From positions 38,370,527-38,434,526 of the forward strand of contig CM055104.1 in NCBI GenBank assembly GCA_029204225.1: a stretch of DNA of 64,000 nucleotides, in the 5' to 3' direction. Both the position numbers and the translations under genes were made by a program. This DNA is from Diphasiastrum complanatum (taxonomy: Eukaryota > Streptophyta > Lycopodiopsida > Lycopodiales > Lycopodiaceae). Shown piece after piece: positions 37,106 through 50,323 of the stretch. The notes under the pieces are model-generated. The model searched no databases and had not been told where the DNA came from. It saw only the letters and a list, made by a program, of their open reading frames with translations. Each line of letters begins with the position of its first letter. Position 1 is the stretch's first letter.

Positions 37106-39011
37106 TCTCAAGGGGAGCATGCAAAGGGTGGGTACTTGCTGAAAGAAGCTATCAAAGTTACAAAAGGCTCAAGAAGAAAAAATCATTGATGCTTTTTGGA
37201 TTTCAATCTGAGTATCTATGAGCTTTGACTTCCTTGCTAGAACATGAGTGTGAGAATTAGTCACGGGCTCCTTCATATACACTTTAGGTAGGATCTTAGA
37301 AGCCCGTTCCCACCAAAATGGGTCGGAACGATTTTTTGTGAGTTAAAAAAAAAATGTAAAACGACCCTGCTGGCCCGCGCATTCTGCATTTGCGTTTCAT
37401 CGATGACTGACATATTTTCTAATTTTACCTGTTGCTTCAAAAAGCAATTGCTTTCATGAAGAGATTGACATTCTTGCTTGAGATCGCCCTCTCCTGAATT
37501 CATCAAGAAAAGATGAATTGAATACTGAAGAATGGTCTATAATAATCTACAATGCAGCTCAGTCAAACTGACTATATAGCTGGAAACTGGGGCAATTGTT
37601 CTGGAACGCGTTCCGTTCCGGAACGCGGGCAACTAAGGGTAGGATTAAACCTTTCAGTCAATAAGGGATTGGATTCGATTCAAAATTCACTGCTCTTGAG
37701 CCTTTTCAATATTCTAGAGATCTTATGTAAAATGGGTGAGGTGTGTATTTATGGAGTTCGATTTCCTTGCAAAAACATGATTACGAGAAGCGATTTATGT
37801 GCTCTGTCACACACATTCTAGGCCTTGAAATTTGATAAAGAATTTGGATTCAATTCATCTCCCCCTCGCCCTTTTCAATATTCTAAAAATTTTCATTGTA
37901 AAAGGTGAGAAAAGTATGACTTGAATGGCTTTATGACCATTTTCTAGAAATTCTCCGCAACTACAGCACTTTAAGTGTCAAAATAGGCTAAAAATCCTGT
38001 TTGTAAAAATTCACTCAAACATCATAAAAACAACTTCACGCTCATAATTCATTTCATGCTACAGAATGTTGTGGTTAATAAATTCAACCAAATTCATTTA
38101 TGCAACAAAGTTGCTAGTGCTTATCTTAAATGTTAAGTAACTTGCTCATTTATGAGTTCATAAAAAAATATTAGACCATCATTGGTACTTGGCATCTCTA
38201 CTAGAAAAAAGAACTTTTCAGAGGTGCTCTGGCCTTTGAATGCTAAACCCTAAACCAAAAATAGACATTCAAACTACAAAAGTAAATAAATTACCAGTTG
38301 ATTACTCAAATAAAAAGAGGAACACAAGCCAACTAAGAACATCTTAACATGATGTGCAACATGGGTTTATGTAAATATCCTATGTGGGACCTTTCAGTGA
38401 ACAATGTAGTAGGATCAAAATTTGGATCTGTTTTAGAGTTGAAGATGGATGTGATGAGTTGCGAACATGATCAACTTTTATGATCCTTTCTAACTTGGCC
38501 CAAATGCCTCCTCTAATCTTAGATGCTCCATAAAACAGTTCCCAGGCAATTACAATTGAGGAGATTCAAATTCAGATTTGTATCAATTCAAAAAAGTTCT
38601 AAGGTTCCTGACTCCATCTCCTGCCAGTCAATTCCAAAAAACTACAAAAGAGCTGGGAATTTTCATAAACTAGTTGATGATTCAAATCTAGAACTTATTT
38701 GAATCGATTCAAAAGTAACAATTGAAAATTAAATCATGAAGGGCGGTGTGATTCATAAATATAAATAGTAGCAAGCTGCATAACATCAAACATTTATTAA
38801 GTTTTATTATTTTACAGATGTTCTAAAGAAATTCAAGATACAAGAATGCATGCTGGCATGAATTTTGTACACATGGTCCTCACTCTAATATTTCAAGGTT
38901 TTATGTTTCTACACTAACCTGTTTTACAAAATATTGTATAGAAATTTAGGGTATACGACTGCATGCTGGCATGAGTTTCTGTACACAGTCCTCACTCTAG
39001 AAATTCGAAGC

Positions 39012-40992
39012 TTATATTTCTACAGTGACCTGTTTGGATTGTGTCTCATAGACGGTTTCTTCATCGGATTTGATTCTTTCTTCCACACCATGCTTCGTCA
39101 TGTCAAACTTTTCCCCATCACCCCAAAGAGCATATGCCTCCTCTCCATGCACAGCATCATCTCCTACGACAAGTTGCTCATCTGGCATTCTCAGTGAAAC
39201 AAAAATCCCAATTACCACCAGTATGATACTTGTCACAACTATGTTCCAGCCAATGATGAAAAGGCCCCCCACAAGCTGCCTGCCAAACTGCTGACCACCG
39301 CCCGATCCATAAATAGCACCCCGAGAGTTTGTAACAACAAGAAAAAAGCTGCAAAGTGTTGGCTCTGCAAAAAGCCCCGTCAGCAATCCACCAAGGAGAC
39401 CTGCAACAGCATGGGTATGAAAGACCCCCAATGTGTCGTCAACTTTTTGAAACAGGCTCACTCTTTTATGGACCACCATCATGGTGAACCATGGTATGCT
39501 TCCAGATGCTATTCCCATTATAAGTGCTGCCCATCCTTGCACAACACCTGTAAAACACAGTAAAGAGGTGCGAATATGCATGGCAATTATCCAGATTTCA
39601 TGAGCGAGTGATCAGAATGTGAAAATGCAAACTCATACAGCGATCGTGAATACACATTTGGACGAGTATGCGCATCACCGCATCAAATTTTCAAATTCAG
39701 TAATATGCATATATATAGCAGAAGAAACAAGTAGTTTTTTCTAGTTTCTGGAGCATATGGCCAAGAAAACAGCTGGAAAATGTATGCATTTGGCAAATTG
39801 GAATTTCTTCAGATTGCTGACCAAAAACATTTTCAATCAAGAAAATTCATGGAGGTCTTTGAACTTCGAAACTTACTTCACTAATCCTGAGTTTATTCTT
39901 AAGTACTGTTTCGAAATTGTATCCTTCCCATGCCATATATGTGTAATACATTCTCTACATGCAGTGGACAAATCTACTACATTTCAACATCCAAAATAAA
40001 AGTTTAACTTTTCTTCTGATACATGATTCAAAGCAAGCTAATACTGAGAATGGAAAAGTAGCACATGTCTTACCTGCACCAGGAGTGATGCACACAAGGC
40101 CAGTTATCATACCCTGCACTGCACCAATTACTGAAGGCTTTCCAAACACAAGCACATCAATTATAGTCCAGGTAAGTAGACTGGCTGCAGCAGCGATGTT
40201 GGTGTTCAGGACAGCCATTGAAGCATCTATGTTAGCTGAATAAGGATCCCCCCCATTGAAGCCAGCCCAGCCCAGCCAGAGCAACCCAGCTCCAGCTAGA
40301 GTTAGAAGTATATTGTTTGGGGGAAATCTCTCCCTGTCCTTTGTCAACCTTGGGCCAACCCAGTAAGCAGCTGTGAAGCCAGCCACACCAGATGAGAGAT
40401 GGATCACATACCCACCAGAGTAATCAATCACCCCCCAATGGAACAGGAATCCACCCCCCCAAAGACTGAATGCCCCCACTGTGTATGAAAAGGTGAGCCA
40501 CAGGGGTACAAAGATCATCCACGCTAGAATGTTCATTCTGCCCAGTAGTGAGCCAGCCAACAGAATGAGAGTGATGGCTGCAAACACAAATTGGAAGTAG
40601 ACCATGGTGGCGATTGGGTAGGCAAGTTGCAACATAGGGGTTTCGATCATGCCGGCGTGCGCACCGTGCTTGAAATAGTGTGCAGTAGAGGGAAGAGTTG
40701 CCTGATCTACCAAATATTTCTGATACAGAGCAGGCCCTGCCTTGCCCCAGAGAGGCAAGAGCCTCTTGCCAAATGCCATCTTGTATGCCCAAGCAACCCA
40801 GCAGATGAGGACAGCAGCGAATGCATATAGAGCCATGAAGGCAGAGTTAACTGCCCACTTCTTCTTCACAATGCTGCCATACAGAATGACTAGACCAGGG
40901 ACACTTTGTAGTCCTACAAGTGTCGCAGCAGTCATCTGCCATGCATTGTCACCTTTGTCAAGCCACGTTGGGGTAACTGGAGTAACACTCAT
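39012..40992 (-). CDS. AMT2: AMT2-type ammonium transporter, two exons, apparently intact
   Basis: Membrane channel-like transporter that moves ammonium across the plasma membrane (AMT/MEP/Rh family). Exon 1 is 40,992-40,074, the intron 40,073-39,548 (GCAG/gtaaga ... ttttacag/GT) and exon 2 39,547-39,012 (TAA). The joined protein is 484 residues, the normal AMT2 length. AMT2 hallmarks are [51 protein letters not shown] and [17 protein letters not shown]. Key residues by AmtB comparison are present: Asp190, the twin pore histidines His198 and His352 (FHTHAVAG), and GFNGG at about 244-248. The C-terminus keeps [16 protein letters not shown], the trans-regulatory tail of the trimer. About eleven hydrophobic segments fit the family. 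I chose ATG 40,992 because plant AMT2 proteins start just before WLDKGDNAW; an in-frame ATG at 41,103 would add 37 unconserved residues. Confidence 0.95.
39548..40073 (-). other. Intron of the AMT2 gene (526 bp)
   Basis: Canonical GT-AG ends. It splits the codon of Gly307 in [12 protein letters not shown]. Confidence 0.9.
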
Positions 40993-42618
40993 TGTGGCAA
41001 GCTGGAGTAAATGAGAGACTACACCGTCAAATGGCTTTGGCAACAGTGTCGGACGCAGCAGACAGCTAGTTGTATGTGAGTCCCATCTGCAAAGACCTGC
41101 CACAAGTTCTTATCAATCCTGCACAGGAACAGAGAAAAGCTTATTGCATAAACAATGGGTACTTGGTCAGGCTCTAACAGGTGGTAGCAGACATTTCTTC
41201 ATATTTTCTCTTCAAGCAGCTATTATGAGCTTACATACTCATACAGGAAGCTGTTGCAGATCAATCTAAAAGAAGTAACTGCAGCAGCAATAACACATGT
41301 ATAGTCAGATTTGTGCAATAAAACCTGCAGCCCCATTAAAAATTTAGGAAACAGACCACAACCCTTTTATCCAAGTCAATGAAATCAAAGAGACTCCGAG
41401 TTACAGCTACCTTCAAATAATTTTATGCCACAGTCATAACTACAAAGATTTCAACTGTTCAGCTTTCTTTAACTGTCAAGAAGCATTCGTTGAAGAAGGA
41501 AGATGGAAAGCAGACCTGTTCAAGTGGAACTAGCAGCAGGCCACCCTCCTCCATGAAGAAATTCTTCATCATATGCACTCTCAACCCAGCTGCTAATCAA
41601 GCTGAAAATACAAAATCTGGAAATAGGATCACTAAAAGGAATGAATGAGAGAGAGAGTGAGAGCCACACACCACGACACACCTTGGACTTTTGAGTGAGA
41701 GAGAGAGAGAGAGATGCAATAGCCACATGTGTGTTTTTGCCCACATGCACTGAAATCATTTGCATCCATTGCATCCATTATCTCAAAAGATGCACTGGCC
41801 ATTTGAAAGTCTCTCAAAACTTCTAGCTAACATGACCCACCACCACCACACACTCTTGCATGTTAATCATGGTGACTTATAGAAAACTCGGGTTAGATCT
41901 CGGCTCCAATGGAAGTGCATATCAAATGGAGGTTTACACATCTTTTCCCTACATCATCTCCAGCCTGCTACTCAGCTCATTCCACATCCCCAGGTTGGTG
42001 CACAGCAAGATTTTTGTTGCATGTGACCAACACATCTTTACATATACGCACACACACTCACACACACACCCCTTTTGGGATGCGTCATGTGCCTTAACCT
42101 CTTACGTTGTTTTATATTCTTTTGCATACTTACCCATGTCAGCATTTTTTAGCCAAGTCATCTGCCACACAGGGGACCTCACTTTTGTATGTGAAATGGG
42201 ATAAGGGCCTTCCTATTTTTTCATTGAGTTTATTCACAAATAGACATGCCCTACTAATATGTGTGAAAATACACTTATTAGCTGGCCACATGAATTATTT
42301 TTCAGCTAAATTTCTCGTAGATCTAAATGTGCACATTTCGGAGCTAAGCCAACTTCCTATATGTCAAAAAATAAAGCTCTTGGGATGTGCACAACTTCCA
42401 ATAACTCACTTAACTAGAGTGATAATTATTTAGCCAACATGCAAGAAAATCTAGTTCTTGTGTACCACATTGGAGAACCATGGTGATCATTAAGTGTTAA
42501 ACAACATCCAAGAAGCCAAAACAATAGCACACATGTGCAAAGCATGCACTTTGGGGGGCATGTTTTGAATTACACACTTTATAGTGGGCTCGCTTTTGAG
42601 ACGTTTAGCACAAAAATC

Positions 42619-42672
<54 letters not shown>

Positions 42673-43859
42673 CAAATTTTCAACCTTACCTTTGACTTTC
42701 TCACATGATTAAGAACACAATGACCTCAAATTAGGTGGTAATAAGTACTCCTTTTTTCTTGAATTTGCATTTCTCTCCCATTATACAAATGCTACTAGTC
42801 TCCATGTGCCTCAAGTGTGAACATGTTTTAACATTTATATATAGAAGCCTCAAGTGCAAATGAATTAGTGTATTCTTAACCAGTATGAATGTATTCTTCT
42901 CATAAGATAGTGAGTTCCAAGAAATAATTTATCATGATCACAAATGGAAGGAAACTTCTAATGTGTTCAAGGAATGAACAATTTGGTTTTGCATTTGCCA
43001 GCTTGATGGTTTGACGATAAAAAAAAGTATGATTTTAAAAGTAGTCATTTTGGCCCACAAAACACCAAAGTCAACCACAATAACATATATGATAACATGT
43101 GCATATTCTCAAACAATGGACCTTGCTTTATGGCTGAAGACTCTCTCTTTCTAAATGATGTGAAGTTGAGAAATAGTATACGCCTCCAAAAGAATATCAA
43201 GTCATATGCTCACCTAGAAGAGGACATTTGACATGTATTTGGAAACAATTCACCTTTAGGTTTGATGAATCTGTCTAGCTATATAGAATGAACTTGAAAA
43301 AGAGTGAACTCTTGGCATAGTTTATTTCCAAGGATGTTGACTTGTACAAATGGATGTTAGTGCCTTTCTCAACAAGGATATTATACATATCTTTGGTAGT
43401 AATTGTGAAATAGACCTTTTTGTTTGAGCTAATTTTACTTACATTTTTGAGAAAACTAATTGAAAATATACCCTTGGCATGTGTGGACGAGGTTGTATAA
43501 TGTGGTGGCATGTGTGGACGGGTTGTACAATGTGATGGCATGGTACTTCTAAATGCATAATGTGGCCAACGAAAGAGAAGATGACACTTGTATTGTAATC
43601 ACTTGCATTCTCAACTTGAAGCTAATGACAACAATTTATGTAATTTTCTTCAAATAAAAATACTTACAAATAAATAGAGGGATGAGCCTTTTGATGACCT
43701 ATGAGCAAGTAATAGAGTATTGACATATGCAAGAAGTTGTTACCGTTTTTTTTTACCTATGAGAGATATTTGAGCTTTATTAGTCTCGTTGATAAGTATA
43801 AGGAAATATCTATCTAGTGATAACTATAGCATGTAGTAAGGGATCGATCCTATAGGGAG
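40993..43859. other. AMT2 upstream region and unassigned intergenic DNA
   Basis: Probable promoter and 5' UTR of AMT2 lie within the first several hundred bases; no clear TATA box was fixed. GA-rich runs occur at 41,647-41,715 and (GA)n at 42,620-42,670. The phrase 'cacaccttggacttttg' at about 41,680 recurs twice near 55,295-55,345, marking a dispersed repeat. A 31-bp direct duplication lies at 43,478-43,545. No coding domain recognised. Confidence 0.5.
42620..42670. repeat. (GA)n microsatellite
   Basis: About 25 uninterrupted GA units. Confidence 0.95.
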
Positions 43860-44487
43860 GAAGGTGATATAGATGTTGAAACTCCATAACTGCCATGTAG
43901 GCTTGAGTGGACCTAGAGAGAGAGAGAGAGCATGAGCCCCACGTGGCAAGCCACATAGGTTTGCCACATGGAAAACCATGTATGGTTGGTACTTCCCATG
44001 TCATAAGCCACGTAAGACTACCATAGGCTTGTGTAGTAGGCCACATAAGCACGTCATAGATCTACTATCTGCCAATCATGTCGCAGGTTGCCACGTGGAA
44101 AGCCACATAGGTCTACCACGTGGCAAGTCCTGCAAGCTTAGGGTTTGCCATATGGCAAACCACGTAGGCTTCTATAGCAAGCCAACCAGGCTTTGCCACG
44201 TAGGCCTGAGTGGACCTAGAGAGAGAAATAGGTGGGCTAAACAGTTGTCACATGGCAAGCCACGTAGGCCTACGTGAGGCTTGTGTGGCTTGCCACATGG
44301 CCTACTATAGGCTTGTGTAGCAGGCCACATAGGCTTGCTATCTACCAAGCATGTCATAGGCTACCATGTGGCAAGTCACGTATGGTAACCACGTTGCAAA
44401 TAATAGTCTGCTATCTGCCAAGCATGTTGCACACTCCTATGTGACAAGCCACGTAGGTCTGCCACATGGCAAATCATGCAGGCTTGA
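43860..44487. repeat. CACGTGG/AAGCCACGTAGG repeat array, left part
   Basis: Dense degenerate repeats of 'gccacgtggcaagccacgta' and 'taggcttgtgtgg'. A larger unit is visible: 'gagtggacctagagag' at 43,905 and 44,208, each followed by a GA run and then the same order of phrases. The array continues beyond the Copia G insertion at 47,382-48,060. No coding function seen. Confidence 0.75.
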
Positions 44488-44492
44488 GGTTT
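44488..44492. repeat. Target-site duplication of Copia G, left copy (GGTTT)
   Basis: Matches 47,377-47,381 on the other side of the element. Confidence 0.8.
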
Positions 44493-45608
44493 TGTTGGAT
44501 TATTCTCCTTCCTACTAATCGACTAATCGGTTTTAATTCTCATTCATTGTTTATAATCTGTGAATTTTCCTGTGTTTTTATACAATCTGCAGAATTACAA
44601 GTGTTTTTATACATCTTGTAGAAATACATGGAGTTTGACAACAGTGTTGAGTTTTCTCTCTCTACAAAATCCGACAATGTTGCCTTTTGCCACAATCAGT
44701 CAACAATGTCAAAAATTACAAGTAAGATTACAGTGTAGTCTTTTTCGACACTCTTGTCAGGAATTACGTGTAAAAATGCAGTGTCGTCTTTTTTGTATTT
44801 TTTGTCTGTCAGAAATTATGTGTAAAAATGAAGTGTCGCATTTTTTGCATTTTTTAAAGTGTCTCAAATGTTAAGGAAATGACTTTGGCAAAGTGTGGGA
44901 CTACTTCAACGTTAAGGACGAGATTTTGCGACACTATCGCATTTTTTCAGAAGCTGACACTGTCGCCTGTAACAATTTACGTTCATTTCTACAAAGTGAC
45001 AGTTTACGTTTATTTATGCAGACAGATTGTTTACGGCCAATTGTCACCGCTTATCAACAATCAACGTCTGAGAAGGAACTGGATGAATGCCGGCGAACTC
45101 CAGCCAACTGGCAGTCGCATTCAATGACCTAATTACTTAGTATAAATCAACTGTTCATACATCTCATCAATTAACGAATCAATGTTGTGAATTGTGAAGG
45201 AGTTGAAAGTTATTACACGACGCTTCTTGCGCTTTCATCAAGCTGATCGTTCACAACTAGAAAGTATTGTAGATAGCTCTCTATCAAGCATTTGAGCTTG
45301 AACACTCTTGAGCATTCTAGCTCAATCTTTTAGAGTTTATTTTAGAGTTGCTATTGTGCTACTGCTTATCAACAGAGTTGCTTATTATTAGACTTATTCT
45401 CAGTTCCTCAGAGATAGCTTAGAGTGCACGGTTTCTATCCGCTATTGTTTTGCGCTCATTAGCATCTAATTTTGTTTTTCTAAATCAATACTATCTTCTT
45501 ATTGTGTTCAGTATGCCATCACTACTGCTTTGTTCGATTTTTTATAGGCGTAGTCATGCATTGGAAGTAGGAAGTTTTCGCTATTCCTTATCTATCCTAT
45601 TTTTGACA
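44493..45608 (+). repeat. 5' LTR of Copia G
   Basis: TGTTGGATTATTCTCC to ATTTTTGACA. Contains tandem units around 'gtgtaaaaatgcagtgtcg' at 44,700-44,850, related to those at 6,880-7,020. Confidence 0.85.
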
Positions 45609-45894
45609 TGGTATCAGAGCATTCTAACATTATATCAGAACATACTATTATAGTATCAGTGCTAGATCACTACTTCTTTATCTATATGTCACGGTATCAG
45701 ACTTGTGATCTCTATCAGGGCCTAGTACTATTTTGATAGAGCGAAAAGCTCTAATACTTGATATCTTTTGTGATATCAAATTGATATCATATTCTTCAGT
45801 TTCTTTCATCCTTTCAGTATCAGAGAATTGATTTCCTATTGTTGGCATCACTACATCTTAGCGTCATCGATACAATCGACAAACTAAGTTCCAG

Positions 45895-47130
45895 ATGGAT
45901 TCTCAAAGTAAAGCCGGTCTTATCAAGCTGAATGGATCCAATTATTATTTGTGAAAATTTAAGATGAAGACCTTGCTAATCACCAATGAGTTGTGGGATG
46001 TTGTTATAGGTATCGAAGCGAAACCTGAAGATGACATAGAAGACTCAAAATGGAAATCAAGGGATGGTAAAACTTTCGTGTTTATTATCCTCAATATATT
46101 AGATACTCAAATTGGACACATAGCTGAAGCTAAAACTTCGAAAGAAGTTTGGGACATCCTGAGCTCACGATATGATGTGAGAGACGTAACTACTAAGTTA
46201 CATCTACGAAGAAAACATTAGAGGAGTTTTGAGCTCCAAAAAGACCCTTTAAGAATTCGTGCAAGATGTAGTTTATATTATTGAAATATTATAGCACTAA
46301 TACTTTTGACTTGCCACAACTTTTTAATCATAGCCAGAATATCTCATGTAACATATCATTGGAAAGCCCTTGTTGAGCGCTTTCCAATGCACCAAACTTC
46401 GCTAAATTTCGACTTACCACTAAAAAGTTATGCCATTTTTAGTGTGGAATCAAAATGTGGATTCAAAAAGTTACGTTACGTAGATTTCAAATTTGAGTAA
46501 TTTGATTGGTCCATGTGTAAGAAAAAATTGAGAAAAAATATAAAAAGAATCTTTGCAAAGGGTCTTTTTTGGATTTAGAACTCCTCTAATGTTCTTCACA
46601 CTCAAGATGTCAAATGGTGATTCTCTTCATAATCATATTAACCAATTTAAGAATCTCTTGCAACAGATGGCCGTTGTCAGAGATCAGCATAGATGATCAA
46701 GATGCAATCATGACATTGCTTTCAAGCCTACCCTCTACATATGAGAAATGGGTGATGATCATCACAACCCACTCAGATTTAACTCTTACCAGAGTTACCA
46801 CTATGTTGTTGCAAGAAGACAATCAAAGAAGTCAGGACATTTCATCTACTTCCTCCTCTCATGCTCTATATGTCAACAAGGGCTTGAAACGATAGAAGCA
46901 AAAAAGCTCCAAGAAGGCTGCATCAAATCAAAAACAGACTCTTATCAAATCCACATTTGTCAAAGAAGAAGATGTTTTGCAGGTATTGCAAGTGCAATAA
47001 CCATGAGATCCAGGATTGCCGAATTCTCAAAGCGAAGAATGCAGCCAAGCAACCTAATCAACAAGCAAATACAGTTACAGCATCTCCTCAAGTCGAAATG
47101 GACGAAGGTGCTTTTATGGTCAAAGACAAA
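45895..47130 (+). pseudogene. Copia G gag (broken)
   Basis: Gag of a Copia element: NYY-stop-KFKMKTLLITNELWDVV, then SKEVWDILSSRYD, then (after the MITE) SLHNHINQFKNLLQQ, LLSSLPSTYEKW and a zinc knuckle. Stops and frame changes prevent expression as a full protein. Confidence 0.85.
46221..46586. mobile_element. 366-bp MITE inside Copia G gag
   Basis: Terminal inverted repeats of about 30 bp: the left end GAGGAGTTTTGAGCTCC and the reversed right end GAGGAGTTCTAAATCC both continue into CAAAAA-GACCCTTT. TA lies on each side (46,219-46,220 and 46,587-46,588), as in Tc1/mariner-type (Stowaway-like) insertions. No coding capacity. The insert breaks a recognisable gag frame, which confirms its boundaries. 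Confidence 0.8.
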
Positions 47131-47376
47131 TATCTTCTTATTGCGTTCAGTATGTGTTAGAATGCATGCATCTCTGTATTGCTTTTGTAACTAATAGAAA
47201 TTGTCTGAGAATTCAATACTTTATGTTTGGCTACGTAATCACTTAGTGTATAGCGATCTCAAAGTTAGTTGGTAAAGATTGAACATGATTTCCATCACTA
47301 TTGCTTTGTTCAATTTTGTAGTCATGCATTGGAAGTAGGAAGTTTCCGCTATTCCTTATCTATCCTATTTCCGACA

Positions 47377-47381
47377 GGTTT
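47377..47381. repeat. Target-site duplication of Copia G, right copy (GGTTT)
   Basis: Matches 44,488-44,492. Confidence 0.8.
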
Positions 47382-48060
<679 letters not shown>

Positions 48061-48180
48061 AAGAGGAGTATCATTGTCAACACTCGAAACAGTGGCTGAA
48101 CCAACTACATCACTATGAACACCCTGCTGAACCTGCTCCAACTCACGAGGGAGAAGCCTCCTTCGCTCTTCTCCTCTGTT

Positions 48181-48510
48181 CTAATCTACTCTTGCTCTCC
48201 GACCCCTGGACTCCAACTCTGGCGTTCTATACATGGCATTGCCATGCACATGCTCTGGCGTGACAACTCCCCCTAAACTACCCACACCACCGACACTAGC
48301 AGTCAACATGTGCTCGACACTTTGCAAGTTTGAGACATAACTTGCGGTCGAATATGTCACCTCCTCAACGACACGACCTACAGGTGCAAGCGACAACGCC
48401 CTACGCACTACTTGTCGCTTCCTATTCAACCTCCTTCTTCTTGCAGACTGGCTCTCATTGTTTGGAGTGATGTATGAAGGATTGCTCCGCACACACTCGG
48501 GAGTGTCCAT
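48181..48510 (-). CDS. Unrecognised 109-residue protein with two TPE..NPSY..TP..ES motifs
   Basis: I do not recognise this family. The open frame starts at an ATG (MDTPECVRSNPSYITP) and has an N-terminal motif TPECVRSNPSYITPNNES followed by a strongly basic run (RRRRLNRKRQVVRR). A second, weaker copy (TPEHVHGNAMYRTPELESR) lies at the C-terminus, about 82 residues on. The same motif occurs three times in the decayed minus-strand relic at 1.6-2.3 kb, so it belongs to a dispersed family. G+C content is higher than in the flanks. Downstream, in another frame, similar charged sequence continues, so the stop may be a lesion. It could be a transposon-borne DNA-binding protein or a host gene fragment. 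Confidence 0.35.
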   Translation of the reverse strand: MDTPECVRSNPSYITPNNESQSARRRRLNRKRQVVRRALSLAPVGRVVEEVTYSTASYVSNLQSVEHMLTASVGGVGSLGGVVTPEHVHGNAMYRTPELESRGRRARVD

Positions 48511-48719
48511 GTTATGGAATCACTTCGTCAAATGCAAAACACCCGCAAAAATTGGAACAAAAACCATCAGGTTTTATGTCAAACATTGGGAAACAATCAA
48601 ATACATGAAAACTAACTTAAGTAGAATATAAACTTGTATTAAGAGAGTGAGAGACAGATTAATGGTTCGGGGGTGAAGGTTACGTATAAGCAGATTAGGG
48701 ATTAGAAATAATGGCGTGT

Positions 48720-48905
48720 GATTTTAGGCCATTTCATACACATAGTCTTTAGGCATTATGCATCAACATTAGGCTTTACGCATTAAGCTTCACACATTAC
48801 ATTTTAGGTAGTAGGCTTTAGGATTTAGGCATTATGTTGCAGGCATTAGGTTTTAGGCATTACACATTAGGTTCTAGGCATCAGGTTTTAGGCAGTAGGG
48901 TTTCA
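48720..48905. repeat. Degenerate TTTAGGCATTA tandem repeats
   Basis: At least eight loose copies of an 11-bp phrase 'tttaggcatta' within about 180 bp, with spacing variation. It resembles, but is not, the plant telomere unit TTTAGGG. Confidence 0.6.
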
Positions 48906-50240
48906 TCAATGCTATTTTTATGATCAGTTCTAGTTTGTCATATCAAACAATTACACATTACATTCATTTTTAGAAATGTCCATGTTTTATGTTAAGATTA
49001 TTATTCCAATGGATTTGCTACTCACATACAATCAATTTTTCAATGACGATAAAATAGAGTTCAAATCTCAACATCTATTTTCTATCTAACAAATGTACTT
49101 GGCAATCATGAGATTTTTCTAGAATACTAACACTGAGATGTAATTGTTTGAAAATGACTTTACTATGAAAACCTATGTACTAGGTCATTTAATAGGAAAT
49201 TATCGTAACAATAACAAATTATCAAACCCATGTACTAAGTCATTCAATAACAAATTATCATTCAACTGTCATTCAATTATAACAATAACAAATTGTTGAC
49301 TTGCGTAATAAACATGAATGCCATAGTAGAATTAATGTCTATGGACCAATATTTATAAGTGTTGCTCTATCCATTACTTAGCCATGACATTTTCTCTATA
49401 TATGATTTTGGTTTTGGAAGGACCAATTAGATTGAGTGTCCCCAATAAGTCTTCTTGCATGTTCAATTTTCATTGTCTTAGAAGGTGAGTGTGGAGAGTG
49501 GAAAAAATAATTCCTCTCAACCAACCAAATCAAATAGTCAATATTGATTCATCAAATGTATCATTATTCATGTGTATTGTGTAGGTACAAAAATATATGG
49601 AAATCTATGAACATATGTTGTTCCTTGAGCTTTTAATGAAGTTCTATTCCACAAAAATAGTTGTATTGTAGAGCGTCACATGATTATCGACACATAATAA
49701 TGTTAGGATATTGGTTATGGCTAGTTTGAGGCCTAACAATCGGATCCAATTATTTTTTAGCAAGGTCCACCAAAAATGTAATGCAAAAAGTGGTCTTTTT
49801 CTCAATAATTACTACTAATTTAGTAATATTGCTAGTTACGGCAAGCACATGAGAATTGATCAAAGTAATTTCGCCATGTGGACATTCAAATGCAAAGTCA
49901 ACGAAGGTATATTCTCATAAAGTAGATTAGGACGTGAGGTAAGACACATATTAAGAATGGGTTGTTATTCTCTATAAGGGCACTTGCTCAAGTCCCAACT
50001 ATTCCATTATGTCAACATAAGTTTGTGAAAAGAAGCCTGACACAGAAGCATGCTATTTTTTTTTAAAGAGAAGCAACATCTCTAAACATGAGTCATTGTT
50101 TTGAAACTATATATGCAAGCTCAGATTGCGAATAGAACTACGTTCCTGGATTTGGGATCGCTCCTAAAAGGAACCCAAACACTACATTTTTTTTTAGCAT
50201 TTTCAGATTTGCACGAAGAGGGGTTTAATTGTGGTCAAAG

Positions 50241-50245
<5 letters not shown>
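48906..50245. other. AT-rich spacer
   Basis: No feature recognised. Confidence 0.4.

Positions 50246-50321
<76 letters not shown>
50246..50321. repeat. (GT)n microsatellite
   Basis: About 38 uninterrupted GT units. Confidence 0.95.

Positions 50322-50323
<2 letters not shown>

Larger units (their letters stand above)
33922..39011. other. Intergenic DNA with local tandem duplications
   Basis: No gene recognised. Two-copy duplications are visible: about 45 bp at 35,345-35,425, about 125 bp at 36,155-36,415 and about 70 bp copies at 36,905-36,980 and 37,030-37,105. A CT-rich leader before an ATG at 36,117 resembles a plant 5' UTR, but its 37-codon frame has no known motif. A nest of short palindromes of GGAACG type lies at 37,600-37,626. 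Confidence 0.5.
44493..47376 (+). mobile_element. Internally deleted Ty1/Copia element G
   Basis: A plus-strand element bounded by GGTTT duplications. The 5' LTR is 44,493-45,608 (TGTTGG to GACA), with the primer site TGGTATCAGAGC at 45,609-45,620. Gag begins at 45,895 (MDSQSKAGLIKLNGSNYY), with a TGA where the family has Trp. It is interrupted by a 366-bp MITE and continues to a zinc knuckle CRYCKCNNHEIQDC (46,977-47,018). Right after EMDEGAFMVKD the sequence jumps into LTR interior (about 47,128), so protease and all of pol are lost, as is most of the 3' LTR. The end 47,270-47,376 matches the 5' LTR end. A block of about 140 bp in the 3' LTR is absent from the 5' LTR. Confidence 0.85.

Noticed and set aside
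40424-40792. A 122-codon open frame on the minus strand within AMT2
   Set aside because: It is a shifted-frame shadow of the AMT2 exon. The same holds for the plus-strand frames at 39,959-40,243 and 40,591-41,014.
41103-41103. Upstream in-frame ATG as start of AMT2
   Set aside because: The 37 residues it would add are not like other AMT2 proteins, and possible splice acceptors lie nearby. The ATG at 40,992 fits the family better.
48720-48905. Interstitial telomere repeat
   Set aside because: No true TTTAGGG tandem units are present; the unit is closer to TTTAGGCATTA.
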